Assembly: GCA_002150815.3 (NCBI GenBank)
Contig: NDFF03000383.1
Coordinates: forward strand, 1-64,000
Direction of reading: 5' to 3'
Origin: Grammothele lineata
Lineage: Eukaryota; Basidiomycota; Agaricomycetes; Polyporales; Polyporaceae
DNA: 64,000 nt
Below, piece by piece: positions 22,632-35,007 of the stretch; positions within the stretch are counted from its first letter, which is position 1, and every line of letters starts with the position of its first letter. The notes under the pieces were generated by a model. That model ran no database searches. It was not told the origin of the DNA and saw only the letters and a list, made by a program, of their open reading frames with translations. Made by a program: the position numbers and the translations under genes.

Positions 22632-24907
22632 GACTCGAATTTGGAGCCTGGGGCCTGGGACCTGGGAGACGCGGCATGATATAGAGATGTACTGTTACAA
22701 CGATCGAGGACCGATGTGTAGCGCTCCGCTCGGACTGTACTAGCCTGTCTGTTCGACTTGAACTTTGGATACGAGGCCCGGCTACATAATTCATGTTATT
22801 CAACGACGAACGGTTCGTTGGCCGGTGGGATCACGCGCGCCGACTGCGGCTCTGCGCCGCCCGCTTCAAGGAAGTCTTAGGAAGAAGAAAAGCGTGCCAT
22901 TCCCGACTCGAACACAGAAGCTACGTACAATTGACGAACTGCAGGGCCGTCGAAGGGGTCTCGTGGCCCGCCCCTCGCGCTCCTCCACGGCGGGCGTGCG
23001 AGACCGCGCTCACCGCTGATGGCGAACACCACGAGTCTAGCAAACGCCACTGCATGTGCCGTGCGCGCCCCCGCCATCAATAAGCCTAGAACCCGCGCCG
23101 GCCCCGAAGACATGTATACATGGTACCAGCGTGAGCCAGCGGAGCCGATGTCGATGAGGACGTCCGGACTCCGAGTCCGAGCACGACGCATCAGGCTCAC
23201 CCCGAAGACCCCTCGGACCTCGCGCGCGGTACCGGTGAGGTCTGGTGAGGTTCCTTGGGACCCCCCGCACGTCATAAGGCCTTAACCGTGTTAACTGAGT
23301 AGGGGAGCGCGGGCGGGGTTCGGGTCTATCACGCGCGTCGAAGCCTGCAGGGCCGACTTGAACTTGTGCCCTCACCTGCCCGCCTGCCCCCGAGCGCGCT
23401 CTTCGCGTCCGAACTTTGCGTGACGTCGCTAAGCTTGCGCGCGGCGGGGACTGCGGAGAACGTCGGAAGCGCATTCGCGTGAGAGCGAGTCGAGGGTTGG
23501 TGAGGAGGTTCGATCTTGGCGTAAGCCCCGAGGCCGCTGCTTGCGGCTGGAAGCCACAGTGCAATTGGTGGCTGACGAAGCGGTCACCTTGACGAGATAT
23601 TCGGTCCCGGGCGGGTCGGCCATGGTTACATATGACGGCGCTCGAGCGAACATGCATGCATGGTGCCCCGGATGATTTACATGGATAGTACATCTTGGGG
23701 GAATATTATTCTGAAGCAGTGGCACGCCGGCGAAGCTATACGGCACCTGTGAGGAGACTGCCAATTTGTGCGCCTCAGTAAGAGTACGGGAGGGCACTCG
23801 TTCCAGCTCTGTTCCAGGAACCAAAGAGAGAAAGTCGTGGTGGTGAGAGATCACTGCAGAGTTAGGGGCGTTTGTTTCCTTGGCGATGCACGGGTACAGT
23901 GGACTCCAAGGGGTTCGATAAATCCAGCAGTCGGAGGCCAATGACAAGTAATACCGATGCCGGGAGCGGCGAGTAGACTCTGGGGTGACTTCAGGGTCAG
24001 CTCGAATTGAGGTCGAACCTGGCCTAACAGTAGCGTCAGTTGAGTGCGTAAAAGTGAGGTCGGACTCGTGGAAGTGAAGAACGTGCCGAGAGCTAGCAAC
24101 TACTTACTTGCTTACATTCCGGTCCGCCTCCGCGGCTTTCCATGTAACAAATCGTGGCGCACGCCTGCGCCCCATGGCCATTCGATCGATCGCGCCGTTT
24201 CAGGAAGACAGACGGGGTGGCTCTAGCCCAGTGCCTGAAAAGGCTCGAGACTGCTGCGCCGAAACATAGGTACCTTCTCGTCGGGTTCCGGCGCTCTCTC
24301 TGCAGATCGCTCTCAAAAAGCTAGACCTGAGCAGCGTCCAGCGCAGTCCGAGCGCAGTCGCCGTCCTTGGCTACGATAGGAGTGCAGGAGGCAAAATGCG
24401 TGGAGAAGACCGGAAAAGAGTGTGTGATCGCCGACGCGCCAGACCTCGGCGTTATGATGGTGTCGCCCTCACGTGACGAAAAGGGGACGAGGAGAACCGG
24501 TGTGGCGGGCCGGCAGTTCTCTTTCCGCGAGCCACCACTCCCCTCGACGGTCCCTCGACGGCCCCTCGACGCACTGCCCCATCGCTCTCGCGTAGCAGAG
24601 AGTCTCGATTCGGGCTCTCTCGACGCTCTTTCCGCGTCCTGATCAAATGCACATGTCGTCAGTAGCCATCGATCCATCTATGGCCCGGCTACACCCCTGT
24701 AATGCTTGCAGATCGTTCCGCCCTCCTGGCCGTGTCCCGGCCTCCACGACCTTCGCATTCCAAGTCCGACGCGAGCCCTTCTCCGCCTTCCTATATCCGG
24801 CATAGTATATAGCCATGGACGACACTGTCCTACATTTCCCCAGCGGTTCATAATTCCCCTCGCACCCTTTCGCTGCCCCTTCACCGCTCGCCGATGCTGT
24901 CCCACTC
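22632..24907. other. No gene recognised
   Basis: About 2.3 kb of intergenic sequence. A short direct repeat of CCCTCGACGG/GCCCCTCGACG type occurs at 24541-24572. The final 130 bases are the promoter and leader of the next gene, with a TATATAG near 24804. Confidence 0.5.
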
Positions 24908-26502
24908 ATGGCGTCTCCCGCTGAGATCACGGTGTACGTACATTTAGGCCTTCATATTCTCGTGGTCGATGTTTACCTCGGTCCCAGGTACGCGCAATGC
25001 GTCGACGCGGTCAGGATAGCTTCTGGGATAGCGTTCGGTGAGTGTCCGATTCACGCGAACAGCTTCAACGAATTTTCCTGACCATCCATGCAGCGATCCT
25101 GTATTACGACTACCTCCTTACGTTCGGTCTGGAGGTCCGCACATACTGGAAAAGCCGTCCTTCCTTCGTTGCCGGCCTCTACTTTCTCAACCGTTGCTTG
25201 GGTGTTCTGGGACACATACCCGTCATCGTTCAGTTCTATTTCGTACGGGATTTAACGGTAAGCATACCCACACTCTCTATAGAGTCTCAATTCCGAGTTA
25301 ACTGACGCATATATGCAGCTGTAAATATACTCCTACCTCCTCCTACGCCGCCATGCTCATGGGTCATTTCGAACAGGTGTAGAAGTCTCTCAATATATCA
25401 CCAACTCCTCGCCGGCCTCACCCAGCTTGTGGTAGGAGGTGGGTTTGACTACCCTCCCTCCCCATTGTGACAAGGCTCATTTTACTTGACGCCTACATAG
25501 TCATGCAAATCATCCGAGTGTACGCTTTATATCAAGGAAGTCGCGTGGTGCTGGGAGTGTTGTTAGCCATGGCCGCTGTGGCGTGCGTCGTTGCCGGGGT
25601 GCGTTGCCTATTCGTTTCCTCACCTTTTCTTTTCCCATCCAAGCCGTTGATCCTACCCCCTCGCGTCGGTTCAGTGGGCATACGAGAGGGCGTTTCGGAT
25701 GCGTCATATCGCGGTGGACCCAGCACTTGTCGCCTCCCTCGGTTGCGACTTCACGACGACTGCCTCCCAGTAAGTGACTACTCGGCCGTCGGGTCTATGA
25801 TTTGCTAACGAGATGTTTGCCATTAGGGGTCATTGTGGGTCAACTTCCTTACTCTAGCCATCCTTCCTCCAGAACTTACACATCGTTCTGGCCGAATAGT
25901 CCTCGCGATCGTATGGACCGCGGTGCTTCTCTTCGACACCGTGATCTTCGGCTTCACGCTCAACCAAGTGCGCGCTCTCGCGCACGAATGGCGCGGCAGC
26001 CTGCTCAACCTCATGCTCAGGGACGGTGAGCATCCCAGACGTGCGCGTTGAATCGAAAGGCGGCCGTTCATGATTTTTCTAGGTGCCCTCTACTTCGGCG
26101 CCCTCCTTGTGCTGCACTCGACGAACATCATCACGTACATGGTGCGTCTATATGCGTTCAATTGGTACCGGGAGGGAATCTAAACTCTCCTTTCCCACAT
26201 TTAGCTGGATACTGTAAGGCCGCCCATCGCACGGAACAACAACGTGATACTCATCTCATCTCCTCTACAGCAAATATTTCGAGGTATCACAGTCACAGCG
26301 ACGAACGTGTACGTGCCGGTGTTTGCCGCTTAAAACGTTCCGTATCCTTACCTACCCCAATCTCTATAGCGTCTCGACGCTCCTCATAGCCCGCGTGATG
26401 CTCAACATCCGAAATCCACACGCGCGCCACAGACGGCCCCGGTGGAACACGGAGTCCCTCCGGATGGACGTGTTCGTACATACGACAGAGGAGGTGTGGT
26501 GA
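24908..26502 (+). CDS. DUF6533 multi-pass membrane protein 2
   Basis: First gene of the + array. Exon 1 reads MASPAEIT, exon 2 YAQCVDAVRIASGIAF, and exon 3 the DUF6533 core ILYYDYLLTFGLEVRTYW with YFLNRCLGVLGHIPVIVQF. A two-base exon CT (25319-25320) follows; joined, it gives T-L-C and then RSLSIYHQLLAGLTQLVVG. Later exons read MQIIRVYALYQGSRVVLGVLL, VDPALVASLGCDFTTTAS, a hydrophobic VLAIVWTAVLLFDTVIFGFTL, GSLLNLMLRDG, LYFGALLVLHSTNIITYM and the C-terminus VSTLLIARVMLNIRNPHARH, ending VHTTEEVW with TGA at 26500-26502. The family is common in wood-decay and other mushrooms and has no assigned function. All recognised exons are open. Confidence 0.82.
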
Positions 26503-27271
26503 CATGTCGCTATGGGGGGGACGCGCGGCCCCTCTCGCCTATCGGGGTTCCATGGTAATTTATTGTTATTACTTGGATGGATCTGTATCTGAAGTGCGAA
26601 GCTTGGCTGTGAGCTGCAAAACAATGTCAACATCTATCCGGACAAACACCGGGTGCGTTCTCCCAGCGTGTTCAGTAACGAGATATATCATCGCCCGTTG
26701 TCTGCCTCGAACAGGTACCCTCCCACAAAACCACCAGCGGCGACTGGTTGCGGTGTTGTGAGTGTCGTGGGCGTGGCCGCGGGCGAAGCGCACCGGTGCC
26801 AGCCACCTAGCCGTCCTCCCAGTGCGGCCCGCACGTGGAAATATCGCGCTCGGGTCCAGGTCCGCAACAGTCGCCCTCCCCCGCCCACGCGGCCTGGCTA
26901 CGCCCTTGCCCCGCGCCTTCCCATGTCAACGCCAGGCGTGACACGCCTCCGAAGGCGGGCGTGACGTTCGCATCACACGAACCCCGGCGGCACGTCAGAC
27001 TCTCAGAGTTCGACGCAGCCGATCATGATTATGCCTCTCTCCCCTGCCTTCCCTCGCCTTCCCTCATCTCCTCGTTTGCAATGCCGATCCCAAAGGGGAG
27101 GGGTTTGACGCACAGGCGCTGTGCTCGCAGCACTGGTATATAGCGGGGCGTGTGTGCCATGATGAGGGACGAGACGCGGAGCGGCCCCGCCCTCTCTGAG
27201 TCTTCGCCCGCCTTCCTCCGAGTCCTGAACTTGTACGTTGGGTTTTCGTGCTGGCCACGTTCCATGGGCAT
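26503..27271. other. Intergenic, promoter of DUF6533 gene 3
   Basis: No gene was seen. A TATATAG sequence at about 27137 lies 135 bases before the ATG of the next gene. Confidence 0.5.
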
Positions 27272-29028
27272 ATGACGTCTCTCGCCGACGGCGAGTTTGT
27301 CGTGTACGTTCGTTGGCATCTGACTTTGGCGTGTGACCCTGGCTGACTCTTCGGCGGTTTGCAGCGCGCAATCTAATTATGCTATTCGTCTCGCTTCGGC
27401 CGTTGCGTTTGGTGAGTTCGTCTTCTGCCCATGCATTTCATGTATTGTATCTTAGAGATGCTAATGAGTCCTTGATACAACCCCGCGTAGCAATCTTGTT
27501 CTACGACTACGTCCTGACGTTCGGCATGGAGATCGAGCGGTATTGGCGCGTCGGGCGGCCGTCCCTTGCTACCTACGGCTTCTTCCTGAACCGTTACCTC
27601 TCCCTCCTGGGGCATATCCCCGTGCTGCTTGAAATATACGGCTCTCATGACCAAACGGTAATGTCCCCTTTCGTCCCAATTCATGACTGGCTGTCTCTGA
27701 CAACTTGACATTTCCCGCAGACGTGAGCAACCTCTTCAACACTGAAATGCATCCACAGAACGCATCATTCACCTTACCACCTGTACCCTCCAGATGCATG
27801 AATCTCCAAATGTACCACCAGATCCTGTCAGGGGTGACGCAGGTGATCGTTGGGCGTAAGTAGCAAGCTACTATAGGTCTTCTTGGTGGCATCTGGTGGC
27901 ATAAGTATACTTATCCTTCGCTCCGGCAGTGCTCCAAGCTCTTCGTACGTATGCGCTGTACAACGGATCGCGCGAAGTTCTGGGCTTCTTGCTCGGCCTG
28001 TGCACTGTAGGGTGCATCTTCAGCGGGGTATGTATCTTCCGTGGTGCCGCATCTCTCCACGGAGCTCTATTCCGGAACGCATCGCGCTGTCTCTCATCTT
28101 CTTCTCCCGTGTGATGCATTTGCCTGCGCAGTGGGCCATTAGCAAGGCCTGGCAAACGCGGACTGCGAGTCCGTTCAACCAAGATCCGACGCTGGTTGCG
28201 CGCGTTGGCTGCGACCTGACGATGTCGGAGACAGAGTGAGTTTATTCCTATACTTGAACTAGAGCTAAAGAGAAGAAGCTCAACTCTCTTCTCTCTTTCC
28301 CATCATAGAGGCATCTGTGAGTACATGAAGATCGGGCGATACCCTTCACCTTTCTGACAAGAGGCACAGATCTCGCCGCCATCTGGGCCACGATAATGGT
28401 GTTCGACGTCGTCGTCTTCGCCCTCACCGTCTACCGAGTGTTGCAAGTCGGCAAGAAGTGGCGCGGGAGCTTGTTTACGTTGATGCTGCGAGATGGTGAG
28501 CGTTCGCCGAGGCGCTCTCCGGCTCTAAGTTAAATTAACGGCTGTGCTCAGGGGCTGTTTACTTCGGGTCGGTGCCTGAGGCATGCTAAAGTTACCAGTC
28601 CGTTGTTGATGCGTTCCGCAACATCAGCGCGCTAGTCGTATGCCATCTGACCAACATCCTCACCTGCCTGGTGCGTACTATTCTTCGCGATGCCAGCGAG
28701 GTCTTGCTCACCAATCCTTCTTCACCTCTATCTTCAGCTGGCCCAGGTGCGCCCTTCTCCCGTACGAGCATCTGTTGTTCAACTCATCCTGACCCATCCA
28801 TCCTTCCGACAATTCGCAGCCCGCATACAGGGGTATCAGCGTCACCGCTACGAATGTGTACGCACTGCTCTTCAATTTGCATAGGCGCGAAAAGACTTTA
28901 CGCCGACGCTTACTTTTCCTAGAGTTGCAACCTCGCTCATCGCCCGCCTCATGCTGAACATCCGCGACCCGGACGTGCGCGATGCTCCCTTTCTCTGGCC
29001 GTCCGACGTCGACTTCAGCGGGGTCTGA
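27272..29028 (+). CDS. DUF6533 multi-pass membrane protein 3
   Basis: The clearest member of the array. Exons that can be placed are 27272-27303 (MTSLADGEFV), 27365-27411 (AQSNYAIRLASAVAF), 27491-27657 (ILFYDYVLTFGMEIERYW through FFLNRYLSLLGHIPVLLEIY), the two-base exon 27721-27722 (AC) and 27794-27855 (CMNLQMYHQILSGVTQVIVG). The next exon, from 27930, reads LLQALRTYALYNGSREVLG. Further exons give WAISKAWQTRTASPF, DPTLVARVGCDLTMSETE, AAIWATIMVFDVVVFALTVY, GSLFTLMLRDG and a C-terminus SLIARLMLNIRDPDVRDAPF, ending DVDFSGV with TGA at 29026-29028. The hydrophobic spans support a multi-pass membrane protein of a little over 300 residues. Ligand and role are unknown. Confidence 0.85.
27721..27722 (+). 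other. Two-nucleotide microexon of DUF6533 gene 3
   Basis: The dinucleotide AC sits between CCCGCAG and GTGAGC. Exon 3 ends ..CAAACG at 27657 with GT next, and the following exon starts A TGC ATG at 27794. Only with AC inserted does the frame continue T-T-C-M-N-LQMYHQ. Without it the next exon is read in the wrong frame. Equivalent dinucleotides are at 18084-18085 (-), 25319-25320, 33678-33679 and 36416-36417. Confidence 0.8.
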
Positions 29029-30634
29029 GTCCGATGTCTTCTCCGGCTCGTTCAAGTTCATGGACCCCCTCCAAAAGAAGATCGCAACCATCGTCGCTCC
29101 TTCAAGTTTGGCGGAAGCTTTTTCAAGCTTCGATCGTGTGGCCCAGAGATTGTCTTCATGATATGTATATATGTACGCTGTTGGCAGTCCACTACGCATC
29201 TGTAACATATCACCGCAGATTTGGCTCTTAACGCGGGTCAGGGGCTTGGCTGCATTCAATTCGGAGGCGACCGCAGCAGCGAGGCCCCGAACGGGCTATG
29301 CGAGCGCGGTGTACGACGGTGATGGTTCTGAGTATGGCTCTCACGCGAGAGGCGCCGTTTGGGTTACAGCACCCTGGAGTTTGGTCGTCGGCCGGTGGGA
29401 GCCCCAAACCCGATGCGCGCCATTCCCCGACCCCAGTGCCCACTGGCTGCCCAGCTCCTGACCAAGGCCTCCCCCTCTTCACACGTTGAGTGACTTTGCC
29501 CATCGCTATGATACACGATGGCCCCCGAACAGCTTCTGTAGTATCATCGCGGACTGGTGTTGGGCTAGTTGTATGGAGCTCACCTATCCATGTCCGGGGC
29601 AGTGAACTCTCGGCCACAATCGATAATTACGAGTTCAGACTATGAGGTAGTATCGATATCTGATCAGTATGCTCTCACATGCAGATGCCTGTGACGCATC
29701 GCGGGATAGCCAAGCTATTCCTTGAGTGGCTCATATCAGACCATCTTCCACTGCGGAGGATGCGGATGGCTCGTTCGAACGAATTCGAGCGGTAATAAGT
29801 GCCGTCGCTTTCATGATCTTGATGCCGGTCGAATGAGGAGCCGCTTTGATGCCGCGCTTGCGTCCGAGAGTACGCTAAATATTGAGCCCAAAGTTTCTGC
29901 TACGCAAGAGTATGTATCTTGAGGGGAACGGGGCTTCTTGGACAGCGGGTGCGAAAGAAACCTGTCGGCGTAACTCGCCATCGTGAGCCAACCTGTGGCA
30001 GGCGCCGGGGGTCACCGGGCCGACTCACGAACCGGGGCGGCACGGTCGAGCGCTCGATGAGGCGATGCCCGAGTCTTTTCGGCTGGGGAGGCCGCGCAAA
30101 GTTGGTGACCACGTCAACCCATTGTCAACCAGTGGTCTTTCGTAATCTCAAGGTCCAGCTTCGTTCTTTCACAGCCCGGGAGCAGGAAGCACAAGAATTT
30201 AGATGGCGACCATCTCAACAGTTCGTGGCGGGGCCGGTTCGACACCTTCGAGTCCCAGAGCACGTCTGCCAAGCGTAGCTACAAGTTCAAATACATCTGC
30301 ATCTTGTACGTGCGTGTGTATCCAGACATGATGAATGCGCCTGGTCTTACGCTAGCACAGCAAATGACCGGTAAAATGCGTTTGAACACAGAAGGCTGTC
30401 CACTCTGGCAAAACCGTGAAAACACAAGCTGTGCCTCTACGACCAGTGGTGCTTATTGAAACATATAAGTCAATGTAGGAGCAGCCGAAGAACTCGCCTT
30501 TCCGCTGCCTGCTCTATCCGATCGGGCTACTCCGCAAGCTCGCAACGGACGGACGTCGCGAGAGTGGTAGTATATAGGTCCTGCTTTTCGCGGTGTCCTG
30601 CCATTCGCTCTCCGCTATGGGATACTCCACGGGC
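29029..30634. other. No gene recognised
   Basis: 1.6 kb between DUF6533 genes 3 and 4 with only short, motif-less frames. Confidence 0.5.
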
Positions 30635-32230
30635 ATGTCTACGTTGGATGGTAACGCGTATGTGCATACCTCTTGTTATCGCGAGCGGGAGGGAGCTGAA
30701 TTCCGGTACTGACCAGGCTGGTGCATGAACAACACGACGCAGCCGTTCGTCTGGCTATTGCCACAGCTGCCTTCAGTAAGTTCCCCGCCCAAAACCTCAC
30801 AAGGACTCCCAATGACCTCGGCACTCGACACGATCAGCGCTTCTTTATTTTGACTTTTGCCTCACGTTCGACATGGAAGTGGAGCGATTCTGGACCGGCC
30901 GCGTCTCGCTAGCCTCTTTTGCATTCTTTCTTGGTCGGTATATCGCTTTGCTCGGACACGTATCCGTGTTGTATGAGTTCTATGCCACGCCTAGTGCAGA
31001 AGTGTAAGCGTTTAATGACCTCATCCTACGTATTCAGTAGCTGAATGGGAGGCCAAGGCAGTTGCGATCGACTGAAGTTGTTCCACCAGCTCCTGATTGG
31101 CTTCACGCAACTCATGGTCATGGGTGGGCAGGCTTATCATCTGATATTCGGGGAAACTGAACTCCTCATCTTTCAGTGTTACAGATTCTCCGGGTATACG
31201 CGTTATACAACGGTAGTAGGAGAAGTCTCGTCATATTGTCCAGCGCATGTGTCATCACATGTTCGATGTGTGGGGTAATTTATTCCCGTTTTTCTGTATC
31301 CGCTGGGAGTTTGATGTGTTTGTTGACCGTTGCATCCAGCGTGCTCTGACACTTTTACGACATTCGGACCGGGTGGATTCGCATCCCCTTCAGCTTGACG
31401 CCATTCAAAATCGGTTCGGCTGTAACTCCGGTAGCACGGACGCTCAGTGAGCTTACCTCGCGCAGTTGTTATATAAATCTCACGTCATTAATGTTCAGAG
31501 GCCGAAGTGGGTAATGGTCCAAACCTCCCCTGGCCGCGCTCACCATAGTCATAGTTCTTGCTATCATCTGGAGCTTCATCCTGGCATTCGACACAATCGT
31601 TTTCTCGATGACACTCCATGCTGTTATATCTATGGGACGAACACTTCGGAAAAGTTTGTTCGATCTCATGTTGCGAGATGGTAAGTCACTCAAGACCACC
31701 CCTAGCTCGAATATATGGACTCATTTCAGACACAGGGACTCTTTACTTCGCGTATGATCTTCACGCCAGACGATATTGAGATCATATCTCACATCTTCAC
31801 GGGTTGTTACACAGTATCCTGCTGGCATGCCAGCTCACCAATGTACTATCACCATTGGTGAGGTTCCCCATCGCCTGACCTAGATACGCTAGCGGGACTC
31901 TGACGCTAATCTCTCGACTTGTTGACAGCTTGCGCCCGTGAGCACCTGCCTACTTGCCCGTTCTCTGTTCAATTCTGCAGTACTCTTATCGATAATCCGT
32001 CTGTCTGCAGCCCGCCTTCAAAAGTATAGGTGTCACCCTCACAAGCGTGTGAGTCAACAACTTGTATTGTCTTCCGACCCGACTTATTTGGCTCAATCCT
32101 TGGCAGCGCATCGACATCCCTGATGTCTCGCCTCATGCTCAATATCCGCGATCCGAAAATCCTACGAATATATACACCTCTTCATTGGGAAGCCATACAG
32201 GATACCGATCATGGTGTACCATCTGTATGA
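30635..32230 (+). CDS. DUF6533 multi-pass membrane protein 4
   Basis: Start MSTLDGNA (30635), with an in-frame ATG at 30617 as the alternative. Then come HDAAVRLAIATAAF and the core LLYFDFCLTFDMEVERFW with FFLGRYIALLGHVSVLYEFY. LNRYL is changed to LGRYI here. After PSAE the bases GT (31002-31003) directly precede GTAAGC, and the next exon starts T TGC, giving V-C-DRLKLFHQLLIGFTQLMVM. So this copy has no separate two-base exon. Later parts read LRVYALYNGSRRSLVIL, IVLAIIWSFILAFDTIVFSM, KSLFDLMLRDG and LLACQLTNVLSPL, with a C-terminus LMSRLMLNIRDPKILRIY ending at TGA 32228-32230. The exon around 31270-31450 (ending GCNSGSTDAQ) is weakly conserved and its left edge is uncertain. The gene is possibly less constrained than its neighbours. 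Confidence 0.72.
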
Positions 32231-33226
32231 TAGTCTACATTTCCCAAGTTTCTGCCGCGATACTGCGTTTGTGCTGTCTGTCTTTACTATCCCCTATTGG
32301 TTTTCACTACAGGCATTCTGCAGCGACTTCGACGTCCTCGTAATCGGCCCGCCGACTGCCATGGTTTATGTGGGCCGGGACGTCTAGCTCACTTGCCCTG
32401 GTAGTAGCAGCCGCCGTGACGAATTGTCGTCTGGTGACGACAACTCCGTCAAATCGCCGCATCACTCCTTCTATTCCGGCGCCATCTATTCCGACCGGGC
32501 CATCCCCCAGACGCTCGGCGGCTACGAGGCGCCAGTTCCCCGAAGCCGCTTGCACCGTCCGTATACATCGCCTGTGGCCACGAGTACGACGCAAGTACAG
32601 CGACTCCGAGTGCGTTCCAACTCAGGCGCTGTTGTTCGAAGTCCAGACTCGCCACAATCCGGTTTGAGAACGGCGGCCGCGCGGGGCCGAACCCGCGGCG
32701 TTTTGCGTAAGTGTGTGATATAGTGCTCGACGTAGGCAGGTGTGAGAGAGCTCACGGATGCTTTCCTACAGATAAACTACCTTGGAGCCAGATCCTCTGG
32801 CTGCCAATGGCCATTGCGCTTCCCCTACGCGGGCAATCTCCGGCCGCATGTTCGCTAGACGTGACTGCGCCCTACACGTCGGTGATCTCATCGCAGCCTA
32901 GCGCGCCGTCGTGTTGTCAGCATGCGGATTCGGCGCCGCGCGGCACCATTTCATTATCTTCGCGTCGGTGAAGATGCGCCCAGACGCACGGGCGGCTGCA
33001 CTTCACCGAGACTTCATCCTACACGGCGCACGTTCCCGTGCTAGCCTCCGAGCCGACGTCGGGCCCTGTGCCGTCACGTTAGCTCGTTGCTCTCCCGTGG
33101 GCCTTCCAGCGCCCGTAAGTCACTTTATCTTTTCTAGGTACCAGCGGTACGCCCTGTACCCCGTGCACATATAGGCCCTTCGCCTTCCCGCGCACCTCTC
33201 GCCTTCCCGTCTCGCTGGTCAAGGCG
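32231..33226. other. Intergenic; one weak open frame
   Basis: No recognisable gene was seen. A frame from about 32424 to 32723 (+) stays open for about 100 codons and is Ser/Arg-rich. It could be a terminal exon of an unrecognised gene, but it has no start with exon support and no known motif, so it is not called as a gene. Confidence 0.4.
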
Positions 33227-35007
33227 ATGACCTCCTCGGATGCCAATCTCACGGAGTACGTAGCCATATTGGCGCCCCGTATCTTGTTGCTCATCATTCT
33301 TTCTTCATCTTCTAGGATAGAAACTGCGCAGTTGAACAGCATTGTTCGACTTGCTGTTGGGACTGTCGTCTTCAGTACGTGCACGTGTTCAACTGCCCTT
33401 ATCATGGCCCCATTTGGACGTACTAATAACGCTTTTCTTTAGCGGTGCTTTATTACGACTACGCCCTGACTTTGGGTATGGAAATAGAGCGATTTTGGTG
33501 CCGGCAATTTTCTCTACATTCGATAGGGTTCTTCCTCAATCGATATCTATCTATCTTTGGACATGTTCCGATCATGGTAGAATTCTACGGCATTGATCTC
33601 TCAACATCGGTGAGTCATTTATTCCAATCTCAAGCTATGTATGATTGAACTTTTCCATCGTGCTTCTTGTTCTCTAGACGTGAGTCCTGACAGAAGACAC
33701 TAGCGCTCAAGTGAGATCATGACACCACCGGGTACAGTTGTGTACATTTACAGGATTTCCATCGTATTTTCTGCTGCCTTGTGCAGATCTTAGTTGGAGG
33801 TACGTACTGGGCGCGATTGGTAAATTGGGAATGGATGGCGGTTCCTGACGCCTCTCAGGGTTACAGACCTCTCGAGTCTACGCTCTTTATAATCGCAGTC
33901 GTCCTATCTTAGGTACTCTCCTTGTTTTAAACTGCTCTGCTTGCATCGTCTGTTCAGTGAGCCGCGCGTGTATCCTTCGTTGCTTATCTTTGCGATTTGA
34001 CACAAATCACGTGCAGTACGCTCTGGCGCGAATATGGACACTGAAGACTACCACCATGCAGTCTGGGGCTCAGCAGGATTTCGCACCAGCAGGTCCAGTT
34101 ATTGGGTGTCACCTAGGTGTCTCCGTCAACCAGTGAGTGCGGAACTCATTTTGGCGTACTGCGACTGTCATAGACTCAGCGTTTGACCGCTCGATGTTCA
34201 GGGGGCACTGTAGGTACAGCTAGCTTGGACAGATCGAAGTTCAACTGATCGCCATGATCTTAGATTTTGTTATGATCTGGATATGCATGCTCGTTCTTGA
34301 CACCGCGGTTTTCGGTCTCACGGTCAACCGGGTTCTCAAGGTCGGCCGGAAATGGCATGGGAGCTTATTCACGCTACTCCTGAAAGACGGTGAGTTTGTG
34401 TTCCAGACCGGCCCTTGCCCGGATTGAAGCCTAATTTCCGTTTATTTGAAGGATCCATATACTTTGCGTACGTACATCTTTGGGCAAAAAGGCCTTTGGG
34501 TCATACCCCGCCACTACTCAAGACTGATCTCAATCATACTAGGATACTCCTTGTCTTCAACGTGGGCAATATTCTAAGGTATCTGGTTAGTGGCTTATCC
34601 TTAAGTTACCCCAGCAGGATATACTAACCTTTCGAGCAGTACATTGATGTCAGTCCGTCCTCGATACGCCTGAGATTCCAACTGAGGCTATGTCCGTTTT
34701 GTAGAATCCGGCAGCCAAGGACACTAGTGTCACTATCACGAATGTGTAAGCAACTCATTTCGGCAAGACCACAATACTTCAACATCCATGATATCTCATT
34801 ACCGATTGCCACAGGGTGTCGACAACACTGATGTCCCGGCTCATGCTCCATATCCGCGATCCGGAAGTTCTCGACTCGCCCCTGCACTGGAACTTTAGTT
34901 TGAGCACCCAAAGGACGTCTGCGCGAACTGACCCGCAGCTCCGAGTTGGGAATGACGCCATGTCGGTACGTATGTCAGTGCACTTCCCTACCGGCGTCCA
35001 TCACTAA
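33227..35007 (+). CDS. DUF6533 multi-pass membrane protein 5
   Basis: Exon 1 is MTSSDANLT, exon 2 ETAQLNSIVRLAVGTVVF, and exon 3 the core VLYYDYALTLGMEIERFW with FFLNRYLSIFGHVPIMVEFY. The two-base exon AC (33678-33679) follows. The next exon gives CVHLQDFHRIFCCLVQILVG. Later exons read LQTSRVYALYNRSRPILGTL, VIGCHLGVSVNQ, MIWICMLVLDTAVFGLTVNR, GSLFTLLLKDG, ILLVFNVGNILRYL, DTSVTITNV and VSTTLMSRLMLHIRDPEVL. The frame runs to TGA at 35005-35007, giving a longer C-terminal tail than in the paralogues. A GTACGT after NDAMS suggests an alternative, earlier splice. The HQ of the paralogues is HR here. Function unknown. Confidence 0.78.

Noticed and set aside
30635..32230. DUF6533 gene 4 considered as a pseudogene
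   Set aside because: It lacks the separate microexon, but the dinucleotide is present in the upstream exon and restores frame, and the other exons are open. It is kept as a gene with lower confidence.
32424..32723. 100-codon Ser/Arg-rich frame after DUF6533 gene 4
   Set aside because: It has no exon signals or similarity and could be chance openness in GC-rich DNA.
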